From assembly GCA_913777465.1 (NCBI GenBank), contig CAJYRQ010000058.1, positions 1-64,000 of the forward strand: a DNA stretch of 64,000 nt, given 5' to 3'. Shown here piece after piece: positions 25,261 to 33,851 of the stretch. Both the position numbers and the translations under genes were made by a program. Every line of letters starts with the position of its first letter. Position 1 is the first letter of the stretch. This DNA comes from an uncultured Chryseobacterium sp. GTDB taxonomy: Bacteria > Bacteroidota > Bacteroidia > Flavobacteriales > Weeksellaceae. The notes under the pieces were generated by a model. It was given only the letters and a program-made list of their open reading frames with translations. It had not been told where the DNA came from and made no database searches.

Positions 25261-26118
25261 ATGGATACTATGTCCGAGAAATATAGAAGACACAGTCCAC
25301 ATAATTATGCAATTAATAACCCTATAAAATTTACTGATCCTGACGATAATGATCCATTATATGGTGAAGAAGCACAAGCAGCTTTCTCACGAATAAAAGA
25401 TTGGTATCAAAATAATAAGACAGGAAATATAGAATGGAAGGATACTGATAAACAAATTAAGGGTTATACAAGTTTAGGCAGGAGTAATACAATTGGAGCC
25501 TCTGCAGATGGCTATGATAGAATGTATCACTTACATGCCAATGGCTCTGCTACAGTAAAAACGGGAGATGATAAAACTGAACTTTTACATGCAGAAGGTG
25601 GTGAAACATTGAGTATGGTTTCAGGCGGAACAATTACTACATCTGCTACCAGTGTAAGTGGCTTGGCTGCTCAGATTTCTTATAACCGAAAAATTTTGGG
25701 ATTGGTTGGAATAACAGGAAGTATTGGTTATGTTGCAGATTCATATGGAGGGGTTTGGGGAGGAAAGTTTTATTACTCTTATGGCTATTCTATATCAAAT
25801 AGCTCTGGTTTCTCTGCTGATTTCATGACGATAAAAAATACAGACCCAGAAACATTGTTTAAAGTCAGTGACTTTAAAGGTTTTGGAAATAGTTTTACTG
25901 CGGGATTTGGAAGTGGTTTTTCATGGGGAGGATCTTCCCCAGTTCAAGCTCATGATGGCGTGAATCTGCTAAGTAAACAAGAATGGGGAAGATATCCAGG
26001 AGGGTATTCTACTTTTGGATTTTCGTATGGATTAACAAAAGAAAGACCGGCATTTGGCATTTCACTGTCAAGAACACAAACCAGATTTGTAAGCGATATA
26101 CCTAAAGATTGGAGATAA
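25261..26118 (+). CDS. Orphan RHS C-terminal module, Gly/Ser-rich
   Basis: The open frame resumes after the TGA with the same core end as the full RHS protein (MSEKYRRHSPHNYAINNP, KFTDPDDNDPLYGEEAQA) and then switches to an unrelated ~250-residue C-terminus. That part contains GRSNTIGASADGYDRMYHLH, a stretch of Gly/Ser-rich beta-like segments (LGLVGITGSIGYVADSYGG, FGNSFTAGFGSGFSWGG, YSTFGFSYGLTKERPAFGIS) and ends SDIPKDWR. No toxin family is recognised. A GTG at 25258 or ATG at 25261 could start it, but without secretion signal. It is best viewed as a silent cassette that could recombine onto the upstream RHS gene. Confidence 0.75.
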   Translation: MDTMSEKYRRHSPHNYAINNPIKFTDPDDNDPLYGEEAQAAFSRIKDWYQNNKTGNIEWKDTDKQIKGYTSLGRSNTIGASADGYDRMYHLHANGSATVKTGDDKTELLHAEGGETLSMVSGGTITTSATSVSGLAAQISYNRKILGLVGITGSIGYVADSYGGVWGGKFYYSYGYSISNSSGFSADFMTIKNTDPETLFKVSDFKGFGNSFTAGFGSGFSWGGSSPVQAHDGVNLLSKQEWGRYPGGYSTFGFSYGLTKERPAFGISLSRTQTRFVSDIPKDWR

Positions 26119-26459
26119 TGAACAGAAATAGAATTTTAATAGTTGTAATACTTATTATTGCAATGATGTTTTTGTACGATCGTATATTTTCATTAAAAGA
26201 TGGAGGTGGCTTTTTAGATGAAATGAGAGAAAAGGAAATCAAATCATTAATTACTAGAAAATACATAAACCACGATAATCACAATATACCATTTTTGATC
26301 TACGGAAATAAGGATAGCATAATTATCTATAGAGACTGGTGGGATAAGATTTTTGTTGGAGATTCAATAATAAAACCGAAGGGTTCTTTAGAAGTTATTA
26401 TAAAAAGTTCCGATAAAATTGAAAAATTTAACTATGAAGATAAATTTGGGTTAGAATAA
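26118..26459 (+). CDS. Immunity-like small membrane-anchored protein, copy B
   Basis: The ATG at 26118 overlaps the stop of the orphan module by one base (TAATG), so it is translationally coupled to it. The 113-residue protein has an amino-terminal TM (ILIVVILIIAMMFLYDRIF) and shares EKEIKS, KYI, NHNIP, KDSIIIYRDWWDKI and VGDSIIKPKGSLE with the protein at 24682. It is the likely immunity protein of the orphan module. The domain is not one I can name. Confidence 0.75.
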   Translation: MNRNRILIVVILIIAMMFLYDRIFSLKDGGGFLDEMREKEIKSLITRKYINHDNHNIPFLIYGNKDSIIIYRDWWDKIFVGDSIIKPKGSLEVIIKSSDKIEKFNYEDKFGLE

Positions 26460-26506
26460 AATGTAATGATTCCTTCAAACGATTATACTTATATCTTCAG
26501 AAAAAA

Positions 26507-26872
26507 ATGAATATAACAACCATGGCCGCCAAAACTTTCATCAAAGAAAATTCATTGGTAAGCACAAAGATAGACGAAATAAATCTCTATAAAGATGAGT
26601 TAGGAGAGTTAAAAATAAGTCTTCTCATCAGCGGCTTTTCCAGGAAAAGCGACTATTCAAAAATAAACCTATTGTTTAGCGATATTATCGAATTCAAATT
26701 TTATCATACTCATAGTTATAATTTTTATACTATTGAAAATTTTAAATTGTTGCCTATTGATGATTGTATTTATTTAAGTTTCGACCCGGATAATTCTGAC
26801 GACAAAAAGTCAGATAATGATTCTGATTTTATCTATGCTAAAAAGCTTGAATTATTTATTGTAAATGAGTGA
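26507..26872 (+). CDS. Hypothetical protein, immunity-like
   Basis: A 121-residue acidic protein without signal peptide or TM; a later start at 26522 (MAAKTF) is possible. It has a hydrophobic/acidic alternating pattern (LKISLLISGFSRKSDYSKINLLFSDIIEF) and a very acidic stretch near the end (DPDNSDDKKSDNDSD). It lies 47 nt after copy B and overlaps the next frame's possible start. Small acidic soluble proteins in such arrays often act as immunity proteins, but no family is recognised. Confidence 0.6.
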   Translation: MNITTMAAKTFIKENSLVSTKIDEINLYKDELGELKISLLISGFSRKSDYSKINLLFSDIIEFKFYHTHSYNFYTIENFKLLPIDDCIYLSFDPDNSDDKKSDNDSDFIYAKKLELFIVNE

Positions 26873-26909
26873 TGTATTGCTTTGCTTTCCTATAAGAAAA
26901 AGTGTTATT

Positions 26910-27407
26910 ATGAAATATTTTGTTTATGCAATTGATCATACTTATACCGATGAGGTAAGCACCGATACTAAACTTTTAGGATTCTGTGACAGTATAGAGG
27001 GGGTTGAGAAAATAAAAAAAGAAGCGTTAAAATTATCAGGATTTAAAAACTATCCGGAAGATTTTGTTGTCGTTAAATATCAGATGGATAAACTACATTG
27101 GAAGCATGGCTTTACTTCTGTAATAGGGGAAATCGGAAGAGATTATCTTACGGAAGGCGATATGATAGATGAAACGTGTTTATCTGTAAAAGAATTAGGT
27201 CTAGAATCGGTTTTCAGCGTGAGTCACAGCTACACGATCCATAGATATCTGGATGATGAAAGAATGATCGGTGTTTTTTCTTCGAAAGAAATGGCTGAAC
27301 AGGCAGTAGAGGAATTGAAAACACAAGAGGGGTTTATTCTGCACCCTGATGATTTCGATATCAGTGAGCTGGACATTAATCATCTTCTTTGGAAATCCGG
27401 CTTTTAA
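26910..27407 (+). CDS. Two-repeat protein, DUF7336-like
   Basis: The start at 26910 (MKYFVYAIDHTYTDEV) is preferred over 26865, which would overlap the previous gene. The ~165-residue protein contains an internal duplication: the first half has DTKLLGFCDSIEGVEKIKKEA...YPEDFVV..YQMDKLHWKHGF and the second DERMIGVFSSKEMAEQAVEEL...HPDDFDISELDINHLLWKSGF. The pattern LIGVFSS-E-AE-A---L-----F---P--F----Y-LD---W--GF is that of DUF7336 domains, often seen near toxin loci. It closes the toxin-immunity array and is followed by a terminator. Confidence 0.75.
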   Translation: MKYFVYAIDHTYTDEVSTDTKLLGFCDSIEGVEKIKKEALKLSGFKNYPEDFVVVKYQMDKLHWKHGFTSVIGEIGRDYLTEGDMIDETCLSVKELGLESVFSVSHSYTIHRYLDDERMIGVFSSKEMAEQAVEELKTQEGFILHPDDFDISELDINHLLWKSGF

Positions 27408-27483
27408 TTTTGTATAAATATTTAAATTGTCTTGATAGTTAAAGTCCTGTTAAAGCAAATATTTTAATCTTCTTTGTAATCTA

Positions 27484-27512
27484 AGTCCCTCGCTACCTGC
27501 GAGGGATTTACG
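27484..27512 (+). terminator. Terminator at the end of the RHS locus
   Basis: Perfect 8-bp stem TCCCTCGC / GCGAGGGA with a 5-nt loop, followed by TTTACGTTT; 80 nt after the last immunity-like gene. The T-run is interrupted. Confidence 0.65.
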
Positions 27513-27595
27513 TTTAAAAACCATCCCCATGAAATTTTAAATTCTATTTCCTCCACAACTTATTAGAATCCTAACACCCATTAAAAAAACTTACC

Positions 27596-27603
27596 TATTT
27601 TTG
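27596..27603 (+). promoter_or_regulatory. -7 promoter element of the GH43 gene
   Basis: TATTTTTG matches TAnnTTTG, 21 nt before the start codon at 27625. Confidence 0.5.
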
Positions 27604-27624
27604 TGAAATAAGAAACCATAGATT

Positions 27625-29382
27625 ATGCAGAAGTACTTCCTGATGTTCATGATGCTGTTCGGCGTGTTGGGTCTGAAAGCCCAGCAGAAGACGTTTTGTA
27701 ACCCGATCAATATCGATTACGGCTATACCCCGTTTGAAGTTTTTTCAAAGCAGGGAAAACACCGGGCAACGGCCGATCCGGTGATCGTTAATTTTAAGAA
27801 CAAGCTCTTTCTTTTTTCGACGAATCAGGAAGGGTATTGGTACAGCGATGATATGCTCGACTGGAAATTCGTAAAAAGGAAATTCCTGAGAGACAACAAA
27901 TACATTCATGACCTTAATGCTCCGGCGGTTTGGGCGATGAAAGATACGCTGTACGTTTTCGGTTCTACCTGGGAACAGGATTTTCCCATCTGGAAAAGTA
28001 CGAATCCCACCAAAGACGACTGGAAAATTGCGGTCGATACGCTGAAAGTGGGAGCGTGGGATCCGGCTTTCCATTACGATGAAGATAAGAACAAACTGTA
28101 CCTGTACTGGGGATCCAGCAATGAATGGCCTTTGCTGGGAACCGAAGTGAAAACAAAAACCCTGCAGTCAGAAGGATTTGTAAAACCTATTTTAAGATTA
28201 AAACCCGAAGACCACGGCTGGGAACGGTTCGGGGAATACAACGACAACGTTTTCCTGCAGCCTTTCGTGGAAGGGGCGTGGATGACTAAGCATAACGGGA
28301 AATATTACATGCAGTACGGCGCACCGGCCACCGAATTCAGCGGATATTCCGACGGCGTCTACGTGAGCAACAAGCCGCTGGAGGGTTTTGAATACCAGCA
28401 GCATAATCCGTTTTCCTATAAACCGGGAGGTTTTGCCAGGGGGGCGGGACATGGAGCAACTTTTGAGGACAACTACAAAAACTGGTGGCATATTTCCACG
28501 ATTTTCATTTCCACGAAAAATAATTTCGAAAGAAGACTGGGCATCTGGCCGGCAGGATTCGATAAGGATGATGTAATGTACTGCAACACGGCCTACGGTG
28601 ATTATCCGACGTATCTTCCGCAATATGCACAAGGAAAAGACTTTTCAAAAGGGCTGTTCGCCGGCTGGATGCTGCTGAATTACAATAAACCGGTCCAGGT
28701 GTCTTCGACGCTCGGCGGGTATCATTCGAATTATGCGGTGGATGAAGACATTAAAACCTACTGGAGTGCCAGAACAGGCGATAAAGGAGAATGGTTCCAG
28801 ACCGATCTGGGCGAAGTTTCCACCATCAATGCCCTTCAGATCAATTACGCAGACCAGGATGCCGAATTCATGGGGAAAACCTTAGGTAAGATGCACCAGT
28901 ATAAAATCTACGGCTCCAACGACGGTAAAAAGTGGAGTGTGATTGTGGATAAGTCCAAAAATACCAAAGATGTCCCTCACGACTACGTAGAACTGGAAAA
29001 ACCTGCCCGGGCCAGATTCCTGAAAATGGAAAATCTGAAAATGCCGACGGGAAAATTTGCCTTAAGCGGTTTCAGGGTATTCGGAAAAGGAGCGGGAGCC
29101 GTTCCGGGGAAAGTTCAGAACTTTGTGCCGCTGAGAGCGGATCCTAAGAAGTACGGCGAAAGAAGGAGCATCTGGATGAAATGGCAGCAGAATTCCGACG
29201 CTGACGGATACGTCATCTATTGGGGAAAATCACCTGAGAAGTTATACGGAAGCATTATGGTGTATGGTAAAAACGAATATTTCTTCACCGGAGCCGACCG
29301 TACCGATTCCTATTATTTCCAGATTGAAGCCTTCAACGCCAACGGCGTTTCGGAAAAATCGGAAATTTTTAAATCAGAATAA
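27625..29382 (+). CDS. Secreted GH43-like glycosidase with F5/8C and Fn3 domains
   Basis: MQKYFLMFMMLFGVLGLKAQ is a signal peptide. Residues about 25-350 form a five-bladed propeller of the GH43 type: the catalytic base Asp is in RATADPVIV (D51), the pKa-modulating Asp in GAWDPAFHYD, and a likely acid Glu in VEGAWMTKH. About 355-485 is a discoidin (F5/8 type C) carbohydrate-binding domain (YHSNYAVDEDIKTYWSARTG, GEWFQTDLGEVSTINALQINYADQ). About 490-585 is a fibronectin III-like domain. It probably acts on plant or host glycans outside the cell; substrate unknown. Single-gene unit. Confidence 0.88.
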   Translation: MQKYFLMFMMLFGVLGLKAQQKTFCNPINIDYGYTPFEVFSKQGKHRATADPVIVNFKNKLFLFSTNQEGYWYSDDMLDWKFVKRKFLRDNKYIHDLNAPAVWAMKDTLYVFGSTWEQDFPIWKSTNPTKDDWKIAVDTLKVGAWDPAFHYDEDKNKLYLYWGSSNEWPLLGTEVKTKTLQSEGFVKPILRLKPEDHGWERFGEYNDNVFLQPFVEGAWMTKHNGKYYMQYGAPATEFSGYSDGVYVSNKPLEGFEYQQHNPFSYKPGGFARGAGHGATFEDNYKNWWHISTIFISTKNNFERRLGIWPAGFDKDDVMYCNTAYGDYPTYLPQYAQGKDFSKGLFAGWMLLNYNKPVQVSSTLGGYHSNYAVDEDIKTYWSARTGDKGEWFQTDLGEVSTINALQINYADQDAEFMGKTLGKMHQYKIYGSNDGKKWSVIVDKSKNTKDVPHDYVELEKPARARFLKMENLKMPTGKFALSGFRVFGKGAGAVPGKVQNFVPLRADPKKYGERRSIWMKWQQNSDADGYVIYWGKSPEKLYGSIMVYGKNEYFFTGADRTDSYYFQIEAFNANGVSEKSEIFKSE

Positions 29383-29520
29383 AAAGAAGATATTCTCATT
29401 AATCAGAATCCGTGATGAAGACTCTGTGAGCTTTGTTAAGTTTACGCCTCTGTGAGACTTGAAAAACGAGTAGGCATTTAAAAGAAACTTTGTGCGCTCT
29501 GTGTTAAAAAAATAAAATTA

Positions 29521-29553
29521 AAACGCTTTGAAATTTTCAGAGCGTTTATTTTT
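29521..29553. terminator. Shared terminator between GH43 and esterase genes
   Basis: Stem AAACGCTTTGAAA / TTTTCAGAGCGTTT (one mismatch) followed by ATTTTTTAT. It ends at the stop codon of the minus-strand esterase, so it can serve both converging genes. The preceding 29383-29520 holds the repeat-like phrases CTCTGTGAG and CTCTGTGTTAAA but no gene. Confidence 0.75.
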
Positions 29554-30397
29554 TATCCACCGCTTTCAGAAAATTTTCAATCTTCCTCACTAAAAACAAT
29601 GCATGAGGAGGCCGCTCCCATTCCACATGATTTCCGTTGAATTCATACGACTCATGATATATCTTGTTGCGTGCCAAAACCGAATCCAGGATCCTCTTTT
29701 GGGAAACCGGGACCACATGATCGGCGGTTCCGTAATAAGAAAGTGTGGGTGCTGAAGTTGGCCGAATCCAATGGACCGGGCTTCCGAAATCCATCAATGA
29801 AAGACCATCTTTAATAATTTTCGGATCGATGAGGTGGTTTTCAACAAAAGCATAATCGTCGTAATTTTTAAACCCCGGGTCGTTCAGGTCTGCAGGACCC
29901 ACAATATTTACCACCGCCTTTACTTTGTTTTCCCGGTCATCGCGATAGGCATAGAACATCGAAAGGTGACCGCCGGCACTGTTGCCCAGAAGAATATATT
30001 CCGGTTTGGTATTTAATTTCTTTTCAACAAAATGCATGGCCGATTTTATATCATCGGTCTGGCCGGGAAGCGCGAAACGGGTCGTTGAAGCCAGCCGGTA
30101 TTCCAGATTGACGAAAGCCATACCGGGAAATTTCTTCATCAGGTCGAAGGTAAAGCTGGTAAGCTGCGATTTTCTTCCGCCACGCCATCCTCCCCCGTGA
30201 ATGATAATGAAAACATTCTTTATATCCTTGTTCTTTTCCGGAATGTAGAGATCCATTTTCTGCTCAGCATCCCTGCCGTAAGCAATATTCCGTTCCGCTC
30301 TGAACGAAATATTGTTGCCCAGATCAATGGTTTTCTGCCGGCAGCCTGAAAGCATAAGAACCATAACGCTTAAAAAAAACAACAGCCGCTTTTTCAT
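29546..30397 (-). CDS. Alpha/beta-hydrolase lipoprotein (carboxylesterase-like)
   Basis: The 283-residue protein has a lipoprotein signal (MKKRLLFFLSVMVLMLSGC) and the esterase signatures HGGGWRGG (oxyanion hole), the nucleophile Ser in LLGNSAGGHLSMF, a catalytic Asp in YYGTADHVVPVSQK and His in EFNGNHVEWE. It resembles BD-FAE/acetyl-xylan-esterase-type hydrolases. It would act in the periplasm or at the surface, perhaps removing acyl groups from glycans handled by enzymes such as the adjacent GH43 protein, which is transcribed towards it. Confidence 0.88.
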   Translation of the reverse strand: MKKRLLFFLSVMVLMLSGCRQKTIDLGNNISFRAERNIAYGRDAEQKMDLYIPEKNKDIKNVFIIIHGGGWRGGRKSQLTSFTFDLMKKFPGMAFVNLEYRLASTTRFALPGQTDDIKSAMHFVEKKLNTKPEYILLGNSAGGHLSMFYAYRDDRENKVKAVVNIVGPADLNDPGFKNYDDYAFVENHLIDPKIIKDGLSLMDFGSPVHWIRPTSAPTLSYYGTADHVVPVSQKRILDSVLARNKIYHESYEFNGNHVEWERPPHALFLVRKIENFLKAVDKK

Positions 30398-30420
30398 CAG
30401 GTTTATTTTGAATTAATAAT

Positions 30421-30457
30421 CTAAAAATAAAAAAACTCGCCGGGTTTCCGGCGAGTT
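30421..30457 (-). terminator. Terminator of the TonB-type receptor gene
   Basis: Perfect 10-bp stem AACTCGCCGG / CCGGCGAGTT with loop GTTT. On the minus strand it is followed by a U-run (A-rich 30421-30433 on the plus strand), 40 nt beyond the receptor stop. Confidence 0.88.
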
Positions 30458-30496
30458 ACCACAAAAATAATATATAAATATGAAGAAATGACTGGC

Positions 30497-32782
30497 TTAT
30501 CGGGTTCTGTTTTTAATAGCATCCGAAGCACTTTCAATCTCCCGTACTTTCTTTACCTTTTTATTTCCAAAATTGTAGGTAAGGCTTACCGTAATATTTC
30601 TCCTGTACATGTCGTTTTTAATGTAATTGTAGTTTCCGTTGCTCTGGTAATCCTCAATTTCAACCACATTGGTTCTCAGAACATCATTTACATTCACGGC
30701 AAAAGTCCAGTCGTTCCAGTTTTTCTTGATGCTCAGGTCCAGGCTCATTAAGTTCTTCAGAACACCCAGCTCGATCTGCTGCTTGTCTACGTAGAAGAAG
30801 TTGACACCCAAAAACCAGGTTTTATTTTTATCAAGACGCAGGGTATTGTTGCTGTTGATAACCAGGCTGGTGGATTTTCTGTTGTTGATATACGTATCGA
30901 AAACCTGTCCTGTCGTAGGATCCGTATTTAAAGTTCCGTTGTTGATATTATGCTGAACCCCTGCATTGAAATTCAGCGTCAGATATTGTTTGAAAAGCGA
31001 TTTCTGAATCCCAAGCATCGCCGACATTTCCTGCTTATCCCCGAAATTAGTACGGATATAGGCCAGTCTGACTCTTTCCATGCCATTATTATCTACATAC
31101 TTTTTTTGTAAAGGTACCTGGGTGATCTGGTCTTTTTCATACGTATGGTTCAGGATCAGGAAGTAAGAATTCTTGTACATATAGGTCAGCTCCTGGTTAT
31201 AGTTTGAAGAGGCCTTTACAAACGGGTTGTTCTGCGTATAATTGTCTTCGGTGATGATATTCCTCACCGGATTCAGTTCCCAGAAGCTTGGTCTCCCCAT
31301 CCTGCTGGAAAATGAATAGGAAATATTATTTTTATCGTTGATGGTATAGTTAAAGCTTACATAGGGCAGGAAATTGTTATAATTTCTTTCAATCCTTTGG
31401 TGTTGCTGTTCGGGGATCGTATTTGTCGGGCTGTCTGCTGTTCCGAGGCTATTGGTGATTTCATACCGTGCGCCTACCTTTCCGGAGAATTTATCAGAAA
31501 ACTTCTTTTCAAAAGTCACATAAACTCCATAGATATTTTCATCGTAGATAAAATGGTTAAAATCCGGGTTGGTCGTAATACCTGTCAGATTACCGGTGGT
31601 AAGGTCGTAATCGTAAGCAGAATTATAGTTTTTGGTGTCATTATCCGTTTTGGTTTTATTAAAATTACCTCCGGCAGAAAAGGTAAAGTCATTTTTAAAC
31701 TTTTGAATATAGTCTACCGTTCCTGAAAAATTGTTTACCACTTGCGGAATGTTCTGGATGATTTTTCTTCCTGTTCTTGAAAAGCCTGAGGTGCTGCCTT
31801 TCACATCAGAAATCATGGTGTTGTTGTCGGAATACTGAAATCTTTTGTAAATAAGATAAGCCGCATTGGCGTTGAATTTACTTCCCAGGGAATCAAGTTT
31901 TATTTCATAGTTCAAATTTACCGAATTGTTATAGTTTCTTGCATCCTCCTTATTTTTAGTTTTCGTATAACTTGTTTCGAGAATCCCTTTGTCATTCGGC
32001 ATGGTTAAGGTGTTCAGTAAATCGATGGTGGAATTGTAACTTTTATTTGCCCAGGAATTCCAGGAAAGGGCAAGATTGCTTTTTTCATTCAGCTGGTAAT
32101 CAATATTCAGGTAACCTCCGAGGTTTTTGTTAGGATCATCGATATTTCCCACCGATTCATTCCGTATTTGGCCGATACCATTTTTCAATACATACGACTG
32201 CGGATTGATATTTTCACCTCCGCTCAGATTCGCGGTAATTCCAAGTTTATCTTTCCGGTAATTTACGGAGAAGCTGGCGTTGCTGGCGTTATATTTATTT
32301 TGGGTATTAGACATTCTCATGTTTCCGCTGGTTCCGTTGCTCATTTTTTTCTTCAGTACGATGTTGATGATCCCGTCTGAAGATTCTACCTGATACTCGC
32401 TTCCCGGAACCGTAATCACTTCTATTTTCTGGATGTTCTCAGCCGGCGTATTTTTCAGGAACTGGGTAAGGGATTCCGCATCCATATTGCTTTTTCTGCC
32501 GTTGATGTAAATCAGCACATTGTTCTTTCCTACAATTTTAAAAGTCTTGTCATCAGTGGTCGACAGCAGGGGCGTCTGCTTAAGAAGATCGAAGGTCGTA
32601 TTGCCTTTCGCTACGGGAGAAGATGCTACATCATAAACAAAACGGTCGCTCTGCTTTTTAAAAACCTGTTTTGTAAGCGTTACTGCTTCTATACTTTTTG
32701 TTTTTACGGTATCCTGCTTCTTTTCCTGGGCAAAAGTGAATCCACTGAAGAATATGGCGGCAATAAGAATTTGAGTTTTCAT
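30497..32782 (-). CDS. TonB-dependent receptor, outer-membrane beta-barrel family
   Basis: The start is set at 32782, where MKTQILIAAIFFSGFTFAQ forms a signal peptide; the 30 upstream codons are AT-rich leader. The 761-residue protein has a short plug-like domain (TTFDLLKQTPLLSTTDD..IYINGRKSNMDAESLTQFLKNTPAENIQKIEVIT.PGSEYQ..SSDGIINIVLKKK in outline) and a long beta-barrel of the OMP_b-brl_3 type that ends in an aromatic strand (RRNITVSLTYNFGNKK) plus a short basic tail. There is no carboxypeptidase-like amino domain and no SusD partner nearby, so the ligand is unknown; such receptors often take up peptides or metals. Confidence 0.9.
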   Translation of the reverse strand: MKTQILIAAIFFSGFTFAQEKKQDTVKTKSIEAVTLTKQVFKKQSDRFVYDVASSPVAKGNTTFDLLKQTPLLSTTDDKTFKIVGKNNVLIYINGRKSNMDAESLTQFLKNTPAENIQKIEVITVPGSEYQVESSDGIINIVLKKKMSNGTSGNMRMSNTQNKYNASNASFSVNYRKDKLGITANLSGGENINPQSYVLKNGIGQIRNESVGNIDDPNKNLGGYLNIDYQLNEKSNLALSWNSWANKSYNSTIDLLNTLTMPNDKGILETSYTKTKNKEDARNYNNSVNLNYEIKLDSLGSKFNANAAYLIYKRFQYSDNNTMISDVKGSTSGFSRTGRKIIQNIPQVVNNFSGTVDYIQKFKNDFTFSAGGNFNKTKTDNDTKNYNSAYDYDLTTGNLTGITTNPDFNHFIYDENIYGVYVTFEKKFSDKFSGKVGARYEITNSLGTADSPTNTIPEQQHQRIERNYNNFLPYVSFNYTINDKNNISYSFSSRMGRPSFWELNPVRNIITEDNYTQNNPFVKASSNYNQELTYMYKNSYFLILNHTYEKDQITQVPLQKKYVDNNGMERVRLAYIRTNFGDKQEMSAMLGIQKSLFKQYLTLNFNAGVQHNINNGTLNTDPTTGQVFDTYINNRKSTSLVINSNNTLRLDKNKTWFLGVNFFYVDKQQIELGVLKNLMSLDLSIKKNWNDWTFAVNVNDVLRTNVVEIEDYQSNGNYNYIKNDMYRRNITVSLTYNFGNKKVKKVREIESASDAIKNRTR

Positions 32783-33814
32783 GATTTTTATCTTTAGAGA
32801 TTTTAATAGCTTGTATTTATTATTATTTAACATTGCAAAGATATATAATAAATTTAGTATCATGCAATACAAAGTACTTAAAATGTTTTTAATTTAAATT
32901 TAATTAATTGATTTTAAGTGATTAAAATTTTTGGCTAAATTTTTACTTCATTAGCTTTATTACTGATTAAGACAATTATTAACATCATTCTGTTACATGA
33001 CGGAATGAAATTTCAGAAATAAATAATGAGTTTTACAGATAATTTCAGGAGATCATAATAAGAAATTGATCTTACAAGAAGCAGGCTGTTGAATCTTTAT
33101 GCGTCTGCATAAAAATTAATAAAAGCTTTTACCCCTGTAAATAAAACTAATTCACTTATTTTAAATCAGTTAATTTGATCATAAGAGGATTAATGGTTCG
33201 GGACGGAGAACAGACCTCCATTGGATATTTACATCATTAGCTGTAATATAACGTGAATTCGATAGTATTTATCTTATTTTCAATAATTTAAACCCGCGGA
33301 ATAAATTACTCAGCCCTGAATGGGCGTAATCATTAAATAAATGGTGTCGTACAGATGAGCCTGCGGGATTTCATTATTCCCTCTTCATCTCAATAAATAG
33401 GTTTCGTCCCTTCAGGGCTCGTTGCTGTCGGGTGCTTTCTTAAACCCCGGGTTTCACCCGGGGCTATGATCATGATGCCCCTACGGGGCGGATTCAACTG
33501 CTGTTCTTTTTGTTATATTTCATGTGAAAGCTTTCAAAAATATTAATCTGAGCTCTTCTCCGAATTCACGTTAATTTAAGGCTTTTATTCAGGATTAGAT
33601 AAGAACTTCCTCTTATATATTGACAAAATGTTTAGTTTGATTATCAAGACTTATGAACCTATTTTTGACAGGAGGGACATCCAGCATCCAGCTTCCCTCT
33701 TACAGCCCGTTAACTCCGGTTCTTCTTCGAGTTCACGTTAAACTATTAGCCTTAATGTTAAGAATTAAACTTCCTCATTCGGCTTCCAGCCTGTTAATTT
33801 TCAAATAATGTTGG
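32783..33814. other. Long intergenic region with hairpins and short repeats, no gene seen
   Basis: About 1 kb upstream of the receptor. The first 400 bp are AT-rich and must hold its promoter; a perfect hairpin TTTATGC-GTCT-GCATAAA is near 33098. The phrase CGAATTCACGTTAA occurs near 33561 and, with one change, at 33728; its inverted form ACGTGAATTCG is at 33251. A REP-like block lies at 33290-33500. No frame with convincing coding character was found. Confidence 0.6.
33290..33500. repeat. REP-like palindromic block
   Basis: A GC-rich block in an AT-rich gap, containing hairpin CCCCGGGT-TTC-ACCCGGGG (33445-33463), hairpin GCCCC-TAC-GGGGC (33477-33489) and CCCTTCAGGG (33408-33417). The same parts, an ATGGG/CCCAT hairpin and an exact CCCTTCAGGG, occur at 62622-62660, so this is a dispersed element family. 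Confidence 0.6.
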
Positions 33815-33843
33815 AAAAAAGAAAGGACCATGATGGTCCTTTT
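33815..33843 (-). terminator. Terminator of the DUF3817 gene
   Basis: Stem AAAGGACCA / TGGTCCTTT with loop TGA. Reading on the minus strand it is followed by a U-run (AAAAAAG on the plus strand before 33822), just past the stop at 33852. Confidence 0.85.
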
Positions 33844-33851
33844 AGATATTT

